Shown piece by piece: positions 1 to 10,254 of a stretch of 64,000 nt of DNA. Position 1 is the first letter of the stretch, and every line of letters begins with the position of its first letter. The DNA comes from Odontocerum albicorne. Taxonomy: Eukaryota > Arthropoda > Insecta > Trichoptera > Odontoceridae. The DNA lies in contig OX463846.1 in NCBI GenBank assembly GCA_949825065.1, positions 14,545,046-14,609,045 of the forward strand, read 5' to 3'. The notes under the pieces are model-generated. The model was given only the letters and a program-made list of their open reading frames with translations, was not told the origin of the DNA and did not search any database. A program made the position numbers and the translations under genes.

Positions 1-164
1 TAAACGACTTACTGTGAATAAAACAGATCGGCACCATTAAAAATACTGTGTTACTAAATTACTCATTTATATAAAAGGTATCCTGTTCAACGTAATTTGT
101 GTAACGTATACGTTGAAAAAGTTTTATCTTGTATGAACTTCACAGAACTTCATCAATCGTTTCC

Positions 165-405
165 AGCTAAGACGCTAGAGGCGTTTCGTAGCAGGGGAGG
201 TCAGCAGGGGAGGTCAGCAGGGGTTAGCTGCGATGCCATCACGGCACTAGACGGCACTCAGAAGTGACGTGTGACCCCAGGAGTCAGGAATGGACTGAGT
301 GACGGAGACCAGCTGTGACAGACGACTGCTGTGACTCTGTGACAGCCGTCCTGCTGTGACGGACACGGCATCGGTGTCAAGTGCGGCCAGTCTGTATATT
401 TTGCA
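165..405. other. GC-rich segment with short repeats, identity unknown
   Basis: This block is clearly richer in G and C than its surroundings. It contains a 13-bp direct repeat (GCAGGGGAGGTCA at 191 and 204, partial third copy at 217) and many CTGTGAC/GTGAC words between 265 and 365. The AT-rich sequence that follows, ending near 490 in ATTACA, could be the end of an LTR, but I see no matching second LTR or target duplication. It may be a solo LTR, a SINE head or unique sequence. Confidence 0.35.
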
Positions 406-1050
406 GACTATTTTAGATGATATATTATTTTTATAAAGTTTCTTGTTGAATAATTAAAACAAATATATATTGAGTGTTTCATTCATTACAAAAGACAAAT
501 ATTCCAAAAACCCATTACATTGTTGTAACTAAATAAAAAAAAACAAAATCATGGTAAAACAATTCAAACAGCACACAAACATGCAAGTAGACACGTCAAA
601 ATTCTTACAAAAGTACAAAAAAATTAACGAAACCTTCAGTAGTTAATATTATAGGGGACCCTCTCCAAACAAAATAAGAATTAAAAAATCAACATATTCA
701 TAATTTAAGTGCAATAAAAAATTAACATTGATCACACTATCGTAATATTCTAAAATATCAGAAGTGAAAGAAAGAAAAAAAAACAAGAAAAGAAAAAAAG
801 TGTAATGCTATGATTAAACAATACACCGAGCATCAACTTTAAGAAGCGTCATTGTGAATTGATACCCAATTAATTTCACATAAATAATCCACAAATCACA
901 ATAAAATTACAAAAATATTTATTCGTCACAAAGATTTGATTAAAATATAAAAAAAACAGGTAAGTAAAAGATTAAATTGTTCAACGTGAATGAGATATAG
1001 ATTTTTTAAATTGGTATGAGTTATCAAAATATTTACATGTATACAAAACA
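406..1050. other. AT-rich stretch, nothing recognised
   Basis: A-rich and T-rich simple sequence with no open frame, repeat match within the window or RNA gene that I can see. Confidence 0.5.
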
Positions 1051-1240
1051 TATTGTTGGGACTATGACTCAGTGTTTATCATGCTTGCTTAGTATCAGGC
1101 GTTACGGGATCGATTTCCTGTGTAGTTCCCACACTTGTTATTTCATCTGAGTTTATTGATACCTTAGCGCTACTAGCAACACATTATTGGGGCACCTTTG
1201 AGGTAGCCAGGGTAACGATGATTTTGTTTTGTATTGTTAA
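1051..1240 (+). repeat. SINE-like repeat, family F copy 1
   Basis: The block has a tRNA-like B-box region (GGATCGATTTCC near 1108) and further downstream ATTATTGGGGCACCTTTGAG (near 1183). A similar layout occurs at about 60,600-60,850, where a GGTTCGTTTCC word is followed by ATTAGTGGGGCACTTTTGAG. Two copies with the same order of words suggest a dispersed tRNA-derived SINE. The 60.6-kb copy carries extra sequence between the two words. Confidence 0.4.
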
Positions 1241-1631
1241 CAAATTACAAATAATCGAAACCTAACATATAAAATTTTCTTTAATACTCCGTCATAACCT
1301 TTACAATGGTCCTTCTTTACAAAACACCAAACAAAAATAAATTTAAAGCATTCTTTATAATTTTTAATATCTGTGTTGATTTATGTAATATTTTTTAAAT
1401 ATAAATTTATATACAAAATAGTTCATCGATTGAACCAACATAAAATTTTCACGGTTCAATTCTAGCCGAATTATTTTTATTCAATAAATACAATTCCTTG
1501 CAGCTTGCAACGCAACATTGTGTTTCTTCTAATATCTCAAAATAGGTAAAATACTGTTAGAATATTTTTTACAGGCTTGACAAAAACACAACGAGAATTT
1601 TAATTTTTATAAAAAAGTATTTATTTAATCA

Positions 1632-2384
1632 TTAATATTTACAGTGTTTCCCTTTCAAAGTAATCCCCATAGGATAAAATACACTTTAGCCAACGTTTTT
1701 TTCCAATCTGCAAAACGTTTGTGGAACGCACTTTTTGGGATAGCCTTTAGCTCACCCAGCGATTTTGCCTTTATCTCCTCCTCTATGGTCACGAGCTGTT
1801 TGCACACAATTCTAATCGTTTTCTTCACATTGCATCACGCAAAAAATCAAAAGAAAAATTTCCTTATTGACTGTACGGCCTAGCGGTAAAAGTTCATAGC
1901 GGACTATGTCGTAGGAGAACCTTGACATTTGATCGAACTTGGCATGCGTTTTTCAATCTTGGTTTTTCAAGAAGCTTTCTTGGGGATGATTGGGAACTAT
2001 GTCGTTGTAATATTAAAACAGTAAGGATGACGTTGACATTTGATCGAACTTGGCGAGCTCTTCGCGGTCTTGGCTTTCAGAAAGCTTCCGTAGGGATGAA
2101 TGGGCCTTTGTTTCGATGTTATAGACATAATATTATGTTTCGTTATCCCTCTTGTCATCTTCAACGTCTTCACGGCCCTCTTGAAAACGTCTGTACCATT
2201 CATAAACCCATGGTTTTGACACAGCACCCTCGCCAAAAACCTCTAACATTTGCACCACTTCACTGGACTTTAACGCAAAATATAACCCCAAATTCTTTGT
2301 CCAGTCATTTTCAAAATTAAAAACAAATCGCAAACGTGCCAATGTAAGTTGTAAATACTTACCTGTCAAACATAAACTGCCCAT
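1632..2384 (-). pseudogene. Mariner (SETMAR-type) transposase relic
   Basis: On the minus strand the N-terminal part reads like the helix-turn-helix of mariner transposases (...VYEWYRRFQEGREDVEDD, near 2150-2210). Further on there is a short match to the LPxGRTVNKE motif (near 1880) and then the C-terminal block (KSLGELKAIPKSAFHKRF ... GDYFE, 1640-1790) ending in a stop at 1634-1632. The frame breaks at least once in an A7 run near 1695, and several times between 1860 and 2150. The region that should hold the second and third catalytic aspartates is not recognisable, so the protein is dead. An internal 111-bp tandem duplication disrupts the middle. I could not identify terminal inverted repeats, so the element ends are undefined. 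Confidence 0.8.
1922..2145. repeat. 111-bp tandem duplication inside mariner relic
   Basis: The word TTGACATTTGATCGAACTTG occurs at 1922 and again at 2033, and the following approximately 110 bp align imperfectly (for example TTTCAAGAAGCTTTC against TTTCAGAAAGCTTCC). The divergence between copies shows the duplication is old. Confidence 0.65.
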
Positions 2385-2632
2385 CCAATATGGTTGAAAA
2401 TTGAAACGTACATCACAGACAGTGAAGAAAAAGGTGGGCTAAATAAAAAACAAACAGCCCGCGAAATAAAAAAAAATCACGTTTTTTTCTTTTCCATGTA
2501 GGTACACGTTCAAATGTTTTTGGCTTCTTTTAAACGACTTGTTAACATGTATTTTACTAATTTAGGCCTACTCAAATATACTTAGAACTTATTATATTAT
2601 TGAATATTTTCTTTTTTATATCTCTTAGTTAT

Positions 2633-3219
2633 TTCTTCTTCTTCCTAGTGCCATCCCACTACGTTTGGTCAGCTTTTGTCCTCTTACTTCAGAGTTGCCT
2701 ACTGTGGACAAGATTTATTATTCTCCACCCCATATTTTCCTTGAACAAGCTATTAGTATTTTATAACCATAACAACGAAAGTTCAACATAATTTTCAGAT
2801 TTTCTAGCGACGAGTCCGTACCATCGTCTATGGCCTCTCTCAGTTTGTCATTTAAGGGTGACAATTTGAGACTAGCTCTGATATATTCGTTTAGTATAAT
2901 CTTCTTCTTCCTAGTGCCATCCCACTACGTTTGGTCAGCTTTTGTCCTCTTACTTCAGAGTTGCCTACTGTGGACAAGATTTATTATTCTCCACCCCATA
3001 TTTTCCTTGAACAAGCTATTAGTATTTTATAACCATAACAACGAAAGTTCAACATAATTTTCAGATTTTCTAGCGACGAGTCCGTACCATCGTCTATGGC
3101 CTCTCTCAGTTTGTCATTTAAGGGTGACAATTTGAGACTAGCTCTGATATATTCGTTTAGTATAATCTTCTTCTTCCTAGTGCCATCCCACTACGTTTGG
3201 TCAGCTTTTGTCCTCTTAC
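2633..3219. repeat. Tandem repeat, 266-bp unit, 2.2 copies
   Basis: The unit containing CTTCCTAGTGCCATCCCACT recurs with exact 266-bp spacing (CTAGTGCC at 2645, 2911 and 3177). The copies look identical over their shared length, so the duplication is recent or homogenised. The third copy stops near 3219. On the minus strand the junction GGCACTAGGAAGAAGAAG resembles the A/G-rich 3' tails of non-LTR elements. The same strand also has an uninterrupted stretch of about 60 codons per unit (LNDKLREAIDDG...ends GGE-stop) that I do not recognise. Confidence 0.9.
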
Positions 3220-3947
3220 AAACCATCCACCCACCCACCATCCACCTCAGCATCCTCATCTCTGCTACATGGTACTTCCGTTCCTGTGTTCTAGTGTGCC
3301 CTGAGCATTCTGCACCAAACAGTATTAGTACTATAATGACACCCTTTAGTAATATACATATACTGACTCTTATTGAATATATAGTTCAACATAATTTTAC
3401 TCTAAAGTGTAATGAACTTTTTGTATTCAGTACGAAAAAAATACATTAAACTATGACATTTTTATCAAAATGTCACACATCAACTAGTTTAAACAAGATA
3501 AGTCAAAATATTAAAGAATATCAAGACAATTTTATAGCGTAGTAAATATCGTGTCTTTTGACAGCACAATTTATGGTGAATATAAAATTAATAAGCAAAT
3601 AAAAACTTCAGAAGCTATATACTTAGATATTATTTATTGACAATAATTGCCGATAAGATAGCAATAATGGATATAGTATGTACAAACAAATTTATATGCT
3701 TTCTATATTTACCAGTTATTTATTAACCAATTGGACATGCGTATATTTTGAATTGAATACATCATAATATACTCGTACTCGTATATCCAATTTAAGTAAT
3801 TAGTGTTACAATTTTTGAAATTCTCTCATTTCTATTTCAATGATGTGCTATTTTTTTTTAATCATTCACTGTTATTCTCTCGCATCACAAGGACATATTG
3901 AATTTAAATCGACTGAATGTGATGAACGCTATTTCCCTGTTGAGGTA
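3220..3947. other. AT-rich stretch, nothing recognised
   Basis: No coherent reading frame, no repeat with other parts of the window and no RNA gene seen. It contains two overlapping copies of TACTCGTA at 3770-3783. Confidence 0.5.
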
Positions 3948-4210
3948 AACAGAGAAGACATTTTCCTATCTCGATACATATATTTCGCTTCTTCTTCCAC
4001 CTTCTCATACAACTCCTACGATTTTTGTGACTTCATACATTCCTTTTTTTTTTCAAAATATCATTTATTTGATCCAACCATACTTTCTTTGGTCTTCCTC
4101 ACATCAAATATTCCACTAAAATTTTGCACTGTATGTTTTTAGTTTGTTTTTCGTCATTAATTTGTTCCACGTGCTCGTACCATCTGAAAATGATTTCTTT
4201 CATGTTCATC
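3948..4210 (-). pseudogene. Non-LTR retrotransposon RT tail, family RT1
   Basis: The minus strand carries a degenerate version of the C-terminal part of an insect endonuclease-reverse transcriptase: RWYEHVEQINDEKQTK, then GRPKKVWLDQINDILKK, then NRRSCMRRW. At least one stop and frameshifts interrupt it. It is 5'-truncated, as expected for LINE insertions. The same arrangement recurs more than ten times in the window (RT1 family). Confidence 0.7.
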
Positions 4211-4440
4211 TCAGAGTGATTTTATTAAATAAAATAAAATAAATAAAATTCTATTGAAGCAATATTTTAAAATTACTGACTACTATTTCATTAACTATAG
4301 GGGCATAAATTTAGACGTTTATTATATTATGTCCAAGTAATATTTTATATATTAAAAAAATATAATTTACATTGATCACAATCAAAAAAGATTCTTAAGT
4401 TCGCGCTATTAGAGATCTTGTGTTGAAACGTTTGCCCCCT

Positions 4441-4995
4441 AGGAGTAATCATGGACCACTAAAAGTATAAATTATTCACATGGACCCAAAACGGCTATTC
4501 AATCGGATGTTACATGAAAAAAAAAAGAATTATTTCAGGAATAATTAACAGAAAGTATCGTTAAAAAATTGAAGAATATGGATTAGTCATGGACCACTAA
4601 AATTATCAAGTACTCGTATATACAAAGACTCAAAACGGGGGTTCAATCGGATGTTACAAGAAAAATATGAATTATTTAAAAAATAATTAACAGAAAATAT
4701 CGTTAAAAATGTGAGTATATACTCGTAGAGTAATCATGGATCACTAAAAGTATTAAGTATTCAGAGGGACTCAAAACGGGGTTTCAAGAGGATGTTAAAA
4801 GAAAATAATGAATTATTTCAGAAATAATTAACAGAAAATATCGTTAAAAATGTGAGTATATAGAGTAATCATGGACCACTAAAAGTATTAAATATTCAGA
4901 GGGACTCAAAACGGGGTTTCAAGAGGATGTTAAAAGAAAATAATGAATTATTTCAGGAATAATTAACAGAAAATATCGTTAAGAAGTTGAAGTGT
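4441..4995. repeat. Tandem array, 4 units of about 140 bp
   Basis: Four successive units begin with GTAATCATGGAYCACTAAAA-like sequence (near 4445, 4580, 4731 and 4865). Each continues with CTCAAAACGG(G), GAATTATTT and AATTAACAGAAARTATCGTT. The last two units are nearly identical and the first two are more diverged. This is a small satellite array. Confidence 0.9.
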
Positions 4996-5044
4996 ATTTC
5001 ATTTTGTTTGTACGTTACGAAGCTTTTTAATATTTATTATTACA

Positions 5045-5200
5045 CACATACTAGTTCAAGAGGACAGAGCGCTAGACTTTCCTATCGCGAAGCACAACTT
5101 TCGCCTCATCTGCATCGATATATCTTGTCATACAGTTTCTACGATTTCTCTGATATTTTACGTGTACTTTCAAAATAGCATTCATTTGATATAACCATAT
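5045..5200 (-). pseudogene. RT1 3'-end remnant
   Basis: Read on the minus strand, the segment shows the terminal RT1 landmarks in weak form: a WNDIL-like stretch, GTGAAAGTTGT, a tTCCTATCgCG 'registered cysteine' block and then the AGAGCG/CCTCT region near 5065. It is short and heavily decayed. Confidence 0.4.
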
Positions 5201-5559
5201 AACAAAACAGCACTATATGAGTAAAAAATCTGATTGATTTAGGTAGAGAATCGGGGATATTCTGTTCTGATATTTCTATACACATTATGTTGCATACTCT
5301 TCTATTATTAAGGAAATTTTGAAATTCTATATTCTCTCGTTTATTCGCGCCTTCTTAATTTGTAGAAACACTTACTTAGCTTTTATCTCATATTCATTGA
5401 TCCTTGTTCAAGTATTAAGGACAAATACAAGAGTTTGCTTTCAGAAAACGCTCTTTTCAATAGAAAATCAAGTGTCCATTATTTATAGCTTCCTGGACTG
5501 TTCGAATATTAGCCATCCATTAGCTATGGAGTATACAGGCAATGAAACAAACCTGCTAA

Positions 5560-5790
5560 AATATCACATAATTTATTCATTTGACACATTGCTTCCTGTC
5601 GAGGTGATGCCTGTTTTCTGTCAAAAGGTCCTATTTGTCTGGGAAACCATGTCAGATGTCATCCATGTTACAAGTACCCTTTCACCCCCGCGCCCCCACG
5701 GGAAACAGTGGATATTTCACCCTGCCTTGGGTCGTGTCACCAGAGATGTCCCATATGGTTTGGCCCCATTTGAGGCCTTTTCAAATATAC
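5560..5790. promoter_or_regulatory. Non-repetitive, GC-richer island (candidate regulatory)
   Basis: Complex sequence unlike its AT-rich neighbours, with CCCCCGCGCCCCCACGGG near 5685. It lies inside an open frame of 159 codons (5319-5798, plus). That frame has no start context, homology or compositional support that I can see, so I do not call it a gene. A conserved non-coding element is one reading; only comparison with related species can tell. Confidence 0.3.
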
Positions 5791-6580
5791 TTCAATAAAT
5801 TTAGTTCGATAATTTATTATGTGAAATAAAAAACGCATTAAGAGATCATTTTAATATATTTTTTGATATGTCCTAATAAATACATTTATTGGTACCAAAC
5901 GCCGAAAATTTGAGATTTTTTGGAATTCTCTCGATGATTATTTTTGCAATTTAACATTCAAAGAGCACTAATTGATATTTCCATTATCAAATTATACTAC
6001 TGTATATATCTACTCGTATATGTTCATTTTTGAAAGAAAAATTATTCAAAATATAATGATAGGAAACTTATATTTTTGACATATGGTCAATGCGAAATAA
6101 GATAATATTTGGTGCAATTGTCATGAGTTAAAGTCGCTTTTGTTTTAAAAAAATTATAATAAAAAAAATTTAAACAGTATTTTTCATGAAAAGATTTATT
6201 TAAAAATTATACGTGTGTATGTATATGAACGAATATAAAAAGTTTCAAGTTTTTCACATTTTAAAAATATCGTTTTGTAAATTTACAAAAGAACAGAAAT
6301 ATTAAAAGAAAAATCTTACATTGAATTTACCATAACCGAATACAGCTAATGTAGAAAAACTGACATCATAAGTTTGTGTGAAAAATAATTGTTCTATTTT
6401 CATAATTATGGTATTTGTAAAATATGGATTGAGAGGCACGTAGATATTTTTTAGTGACATTTATAAAATAACTACATATATTCGAGAACTCAATAATTGA
6501 TAAAATCGATTACCCGTTCAAAAAGTTATTATTGTATCCTTTTGCGACAGTTATAGAAAATATAAAATACATGACACTTA
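5791..6580. other. AT-rich stretch, nothing recognised
   Basis: Simple AT-rich sequence without repeats shared elsewhere in the window, apart from one TACTCGTA at 6011. Confidence 0.5.
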
Positions 6581-6757
6581 TACAGTACAACCTCGCGGGC
6601 TTATTGTCATGTGACACTCTCTTCCAGCCAACCAGAAATATGTTAAAGATGCCTTAACAAAAAACTAGACTGGAATCCTTTTTAAAAAAATCTGGATCCC
6701 AACGGGAATCGATATCCAGGTTGGGACACAAGTGACGTACTAACTAGGCTATATGAG
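6581..6757 (-). mobile_element. SINE-A copy (tRNA-derived SINE)
   Basis: On the minus strand it runs from a decayed tRNA-like head (CTAGTTAGTACGTCA...GATTCCCGTTGGGATCC) through GGATTCCAGTCTAG to the tail CCCGCGAGGTTGTACTG. The B box reads ATCGATTCCCG. Its tail abuts AT-rich DNA at 6581. Confidence 0.75.
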
Positions 6758-6825
6758 ACTGGAAGAGATTGCCCCCTGACAATAAGTCCGCCGAATTCTT
6801 GTATAGTGAAGTGTTAAACTAAAAT
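6758..6825 (+). mobile_element. SINE-A/LINE tail fragment in opposite orientation
   Basis: Immediately after the head of the minus-strand SINE-A copy comes a plus-strand tail: GGAAGAGATTGCCCCCTGAC then AATAAGTCCGCC. This is the 3' end shared by SINE-A and the LINEs at 34.2 and 62.6 kb. The two pieces lie head-to-tail in opposite orientation, suggesting insertion of one into or next to the other. Confidence 0.6.
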
Positions 6826-6929
6826 AACTACATATACTATACCCCACCTAAAGCCGAATGTTTCCATCACAAATCGGCAGATCTAAAAGTTTTTTGTTGT
6901 TTGTCTTCCCCTTGATAAGTTTTTTGATT

Positions 6930-7010
6930 TTTTCTTATTTAAAACATATTCGGATGTGGGGAAGTTCCTAGGTTAATGGCCGCAGCCATCACTTTCCATC
7001 GTAATCTCAA
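6930..7010 (-). repeat. Family D repeat fragment
   Basis: GTGGGGAAGTTC...TTAATGGCCGCAGCCATC is the reverse complement of sequence in the family D copies near 9190 (GGTGGCTGCGGCCATTAA) and 37,040-37,070 (TTGCAGCGGTTATTAGATAAAGAACTTCCCC, quoted in parts). Confidence 0.5.
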
Positions 7011-7017
7011 CTTTTTT

Positions 7018-7100
7018 ATTTTTTTCAATCTGTCAATAATTATCGTTTTTTTCAATCTGTCAATAATCATCGTTTTTTTCAATCTGTCAATAATCATCGT
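7018..7100. repeat. Short tandem repeat, 30-bp unit, 3 copies
   Basis: The unit TTTTTTTCAATCTGTCAATA followed by ATYATCG is repeated three times with almost no divergence. Confidence 0.85.
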
Positions 7101-7327
7101 TTGAATATAATTTGATAAAAGTCTTTCATCATTAGATCGCAGAGAACATCGATGGTCTGAAATATGATTTGAAAGATAATTGAGACTAAGTTTTGTAAAT
7201 TTTTATTGACAATAATAAAAATGAATATTTAAATAAAAAAAAGTATTTAAACACCGTTGTAGATGCACACAAATTAACTGTCATAAATTTATTTCCTTTT
7301 TCAAAATATGTTATTTATCCTCTATTG

Positions 7328-7516
7328 ACGACCTCTATGGTCTAGTTGGTATACTTTAAAATCTTTTAGTCTGCAGGTAGCGAGTTCGATTCCCGTTAGA
7401 ATTCAGATATTTTTGAAAATAATTCCTGCCTGGTTTTTATTTAAGGGCTTTTTAATATCTTTTTAGTAGGTTGGTAAATATTGTCATATAGTAACAAGTC
7501 CACCAGGTTGTACTAA
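7328..7516 (+). mobile_element. SINE-A copy
   Basis: The head GACCTCTATGGTCTAGTTGG (A-box region) and GAGTTCGATTCCCGTT (B box) are followed by the SINE-A body (CCTGCCTGGTTTTTATTTAA) and the tail CAAGTCCACCAGGTTGTACT. It is nearly full length. The acceptor and anticodon arms are too decayed for a functional tRNA. Confidence 0.8.
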
Positions 7517-7539
7517 AAAGAACGCTAATACACTTCCTG

Positions 7540-7810
7540 TGGGGTAACAACGTGATGATGATCGAGGAAAGAACGAAATGGAAACAAACCAAACGGTCAC
7601 ATTTTCCAGGATAACGTTCACTTAGCCAATGAAACTGTACAAAACGGCCAGTGCTCTTCCTACCGACCCTTGTCAAAACGTGTCCCCATAAATCTTCCTT
7701 TGATTGCTGGGGAGGCTTCTCTTCGCGGGTCCGCAGTACCCTTCTTGGTGACATGTAAATCAATGATATCCATTTAATGGGGATCCACGGTAGCTGCCGG
7801 CGCGCCAAAT
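7540..7810. promoter_or_regulatory. GC-richer unique island (candidate regulatory or exon)
   Basis: The block is notably GC-richer than its surroundings and shares nothing with other parts of the window. An open frame of 118 codons crosses it on the minus strand (7452-7808), but that frame also runs into the adjacent SINE tail, so it is probably fortuitous. I do not recognise the translated sequence. It may be a conserved non-coding element or a remnant exon. Confidence 0.3.
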
Positions 7811-8244
7811 TACTATATTCAGGATGACAGATTTATGAAAATGCTGTTTTGAAATTGTTATTACAATCGTTATTTATGTGTGTCCTCTTCTCTAAATAAA
7901 CTTGGAATATGTCATCGAGATTGTTGCATGTGTTTTATCTATGATACTTCAACTGACACAAACGTTAAGTGCCGAAGTGTCGTATTACGATTTGATTTAG
8001 AGTTAAGTTATTATTATTATTTCTTATATACATAGTTTGGTTTCCTATTTTATCTGTCCGTTTTAAAATATGAAGACTTTATTTATGTTAGTACGCTTAA
8101 AGGACCCAACACAAATTTGACATGTTCTGGGACAACTTAACATTACGTTTTTTTGTTGAATCAAAATTCTTTACTCGGAATTTAAGTATGATTTTTTCGT
8201 AACATATATTTATAAAAGATAGAATGAAACGTAAAAAGTTAGTC

Positions 8245-8385
8245 AAATCATAGGAGTGGACACTCGTATATGGTGTGTGGGTGTAGAAGAGGCGAAGGAT
8301 GTGTGTCGAGAGAGGAAAATCTGGTACTCTGTCCTTTTTGTCTACCCCGACAGAAAAATGACGTGATGGTATGTATGTATGAATT
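8245..8385 (+). pseudogene. RT1 3' end
   Basis: GTAGAAGAGGCGAAGGATGT, then a TGTCGAGAGAGGAAA block, TACTCTGTCC, TACCCCGACAG and ATGACGTGATGGTATGTATG. This is the end of the RT1 reading frame (VEEAKD.CRERK...SVLS.YPD..MA) and its short TATG-type 3' tail, 5'-truncated. Confidence 0.6.
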
Positions 8386-8689
8386 GAAAAAGCTATTTGG
8401 ACAAATAATAGTCACATACTCATAGAGAAAAATGATTTTCATATCGATGATCTCTTTCGAATCTTCACCCGATAAAAAGACAAAAAGTTAAAATAATTGT
8501 AAAGAAGACATGCGAGACGCTATTGTTAATGTTCTAAGATGTTGCGTCTAAAATTTATTATGTCTAACTTAAAGTTGTTTTAAAATTTTTGTAGGTTTAT
8601 GCGCAATATTATACCCAGACCATGTATTGTTGTATTTTCACGTACCTAAAATGATTGTGAAAATGAGCCTCAAATGAATTTTAATATAA

Positions 8690-9110
8690 ATTTTATTTAT
8701 TTATTTTAATTTATTTTACACATGACAAGAAATATACATAATTTGCGAATAAAACAACTGGGTATTTAATTTGGACACACAATTTTAATGAATTTGGGTT
8801 TGTTGCCTTTCATTTGTCGTGTCCCCAGTAAACTAGGCTTTTGCCTGAATCTCACTGAGGACATATAGCATGAAAAAATAAATCGATTAGTACTTCATTC
8901 CGATTTTTTATTTTATAAATCGTTGTACATTCTCATCAACCAGACAAACAGTGACACTCAATTACATATGTATACATCACGTGAAATCAAACTCCTCACA
9001 CTTCATCACTCCAGACAGACCAAAAACATTCATCCCACAATATACCGCACAAAGTCATAAAAATAAAAACAAAAAAATAAATATAAAACAACAAAAGAAC
9101 ACTTTGTGTA
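8690..9110 (-). mobile_element. LINE-like 3' end, family H
   Basis: On the minus strand it reads GTGAGGAGTTTGATTTCACG, then ATCCTCAGTGAGATTCAGGC-like, GCCTAGTTTACTGGGGACAC, CAAATGAAAGGCAACAAACC, TTTCTTGTCATGTGTAA and an (AATA)n tail. It aligns along its length with 13,090-13,560 and, at the 3' part, with 36,205-36,390. The shared simple-repeat tail and common 3' end fit retroposition. No coding part is left. Confidence 0.75.
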
Positions 9111-9390
9111 ACACCATTTAGAGAGCAGCACTTTATTAAAAGATTAAAAATAATACAAAAAAAAACTAGTTGAGTGTAAAGATAGGATGGGGTGGCTGCG
9201 GCCATTAAATTAGAATATTTGTGGCATCTGCAAATTTGAAAAAAAAATTTGAAAACCGTAGAAAACTTACCAAGGGATGATGAATTACAAAGAAACCTTT
9301 GTAGATCTCCAGATATGTGATAGTAACACATTTAGCTTGAGGTAGAGTGTAGTGTAGGTGTGGAGTGTTCATATCGATTTTATTTTTAGT
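9105..9390 (+). repeat. Family D repeat
   Basis: It contains CATTTAGAGAGCAG, then GAAAACTTACCAAGGGATGA and ACAAAGAAACCTTTGTAGAT, in the same order as at 36,870-37,165. It continues with GTGTGGAGTGTTCATAT, as at 19,970. Function unknown; a dispersed non-coding repeat. Confidence 0.55.
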
Positions 9391-10250
9391 CATTGAATAT
9401 AAATAAATTATTTGAAACATGTACTCATCTTAAAATATCTGACATTGAAACCATTACACTTTGGTCCATTTGAGAAGTTTCTCGATATTTTTTTTAGCTT
9501 TTGTTAATTACGCTTAAGTCTGTCAGTAAAATATTCTCCAACACTCTTTAAACCGACTGTAAACTCGATTACTTATACGATGCTTTTTCGTAACACATAT
9601 CTCATGAAGAACTAAGCAAAAATAATAAACAGATACCCAAAAGATCTACGATTTTTTTCACAGTTTCATGACGCTATTAACTAAGCTGCAACTTAAGACT
9701 CAAGAAGAATTTAGGGAACGCCAAAAGCAAAGAACGCCATGAGCATCATGCCTTATCCCTATAGAGCTACGCAGAGAGAATATATGTTAACTTCATTTAA
9801 CACATCTTTAGCTTCAGCCACGAACATATATTTCGTTATGCATACTCATTCTCGGTCTATAAAAACTTTTCACGTTTTTCAAGATCTCATCAAAAGTGTA
9901 GCATTTATACTATCAGGGCAGATTTTATTAATATATCATCATTCATCGATTCTACGTGGTTGAACAATCTTAACGCTTCCTTCTTCAATTTTAACGCATT
10001 GTTTTTTTCAATCTGCAATTTTTCTTTATACCCTTATTTTTTATTCAATTATTATTGTTTTTTCATACATCCTGCGCAACGTTTTTATTTCTACCGTATT
10101 TATCTCAAGAAAAAAATCATAAATTTCCGTGTTTAAAAAATCGAAGGAAACGTTTTTAATCAATCAAAATAAAATGTTACATGACATATTTAATGATGGA
10201 AAACTTTTATTTTTCAAAATATTTCCATAGAACTTTTGCATTCAATAATT
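9391..10250. other. AT-rich stretch, nothing recognised
   Basis: No repeat or gene seen. An open frame of 74 codons at 9739-9963 has no supporting feature. Confidence 0.5.
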
Positions 10251-10254
10251 TATT

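Noticed and set aside
1..490. A solo LTR ending in ATTACA at 490
   Set aside because: TGTTAC near 49 and ATTACA at 490 could be LTR ends, but the flanks show no target duplication and there is no second LTR or coding region.
5319..5798. 159-codon open frame
   Set aside because: No recognisable domain, and amino-acid content typical of AT-rich random sequence in its first two thirds. Its GC-rich end is better explained by a non-coding island.
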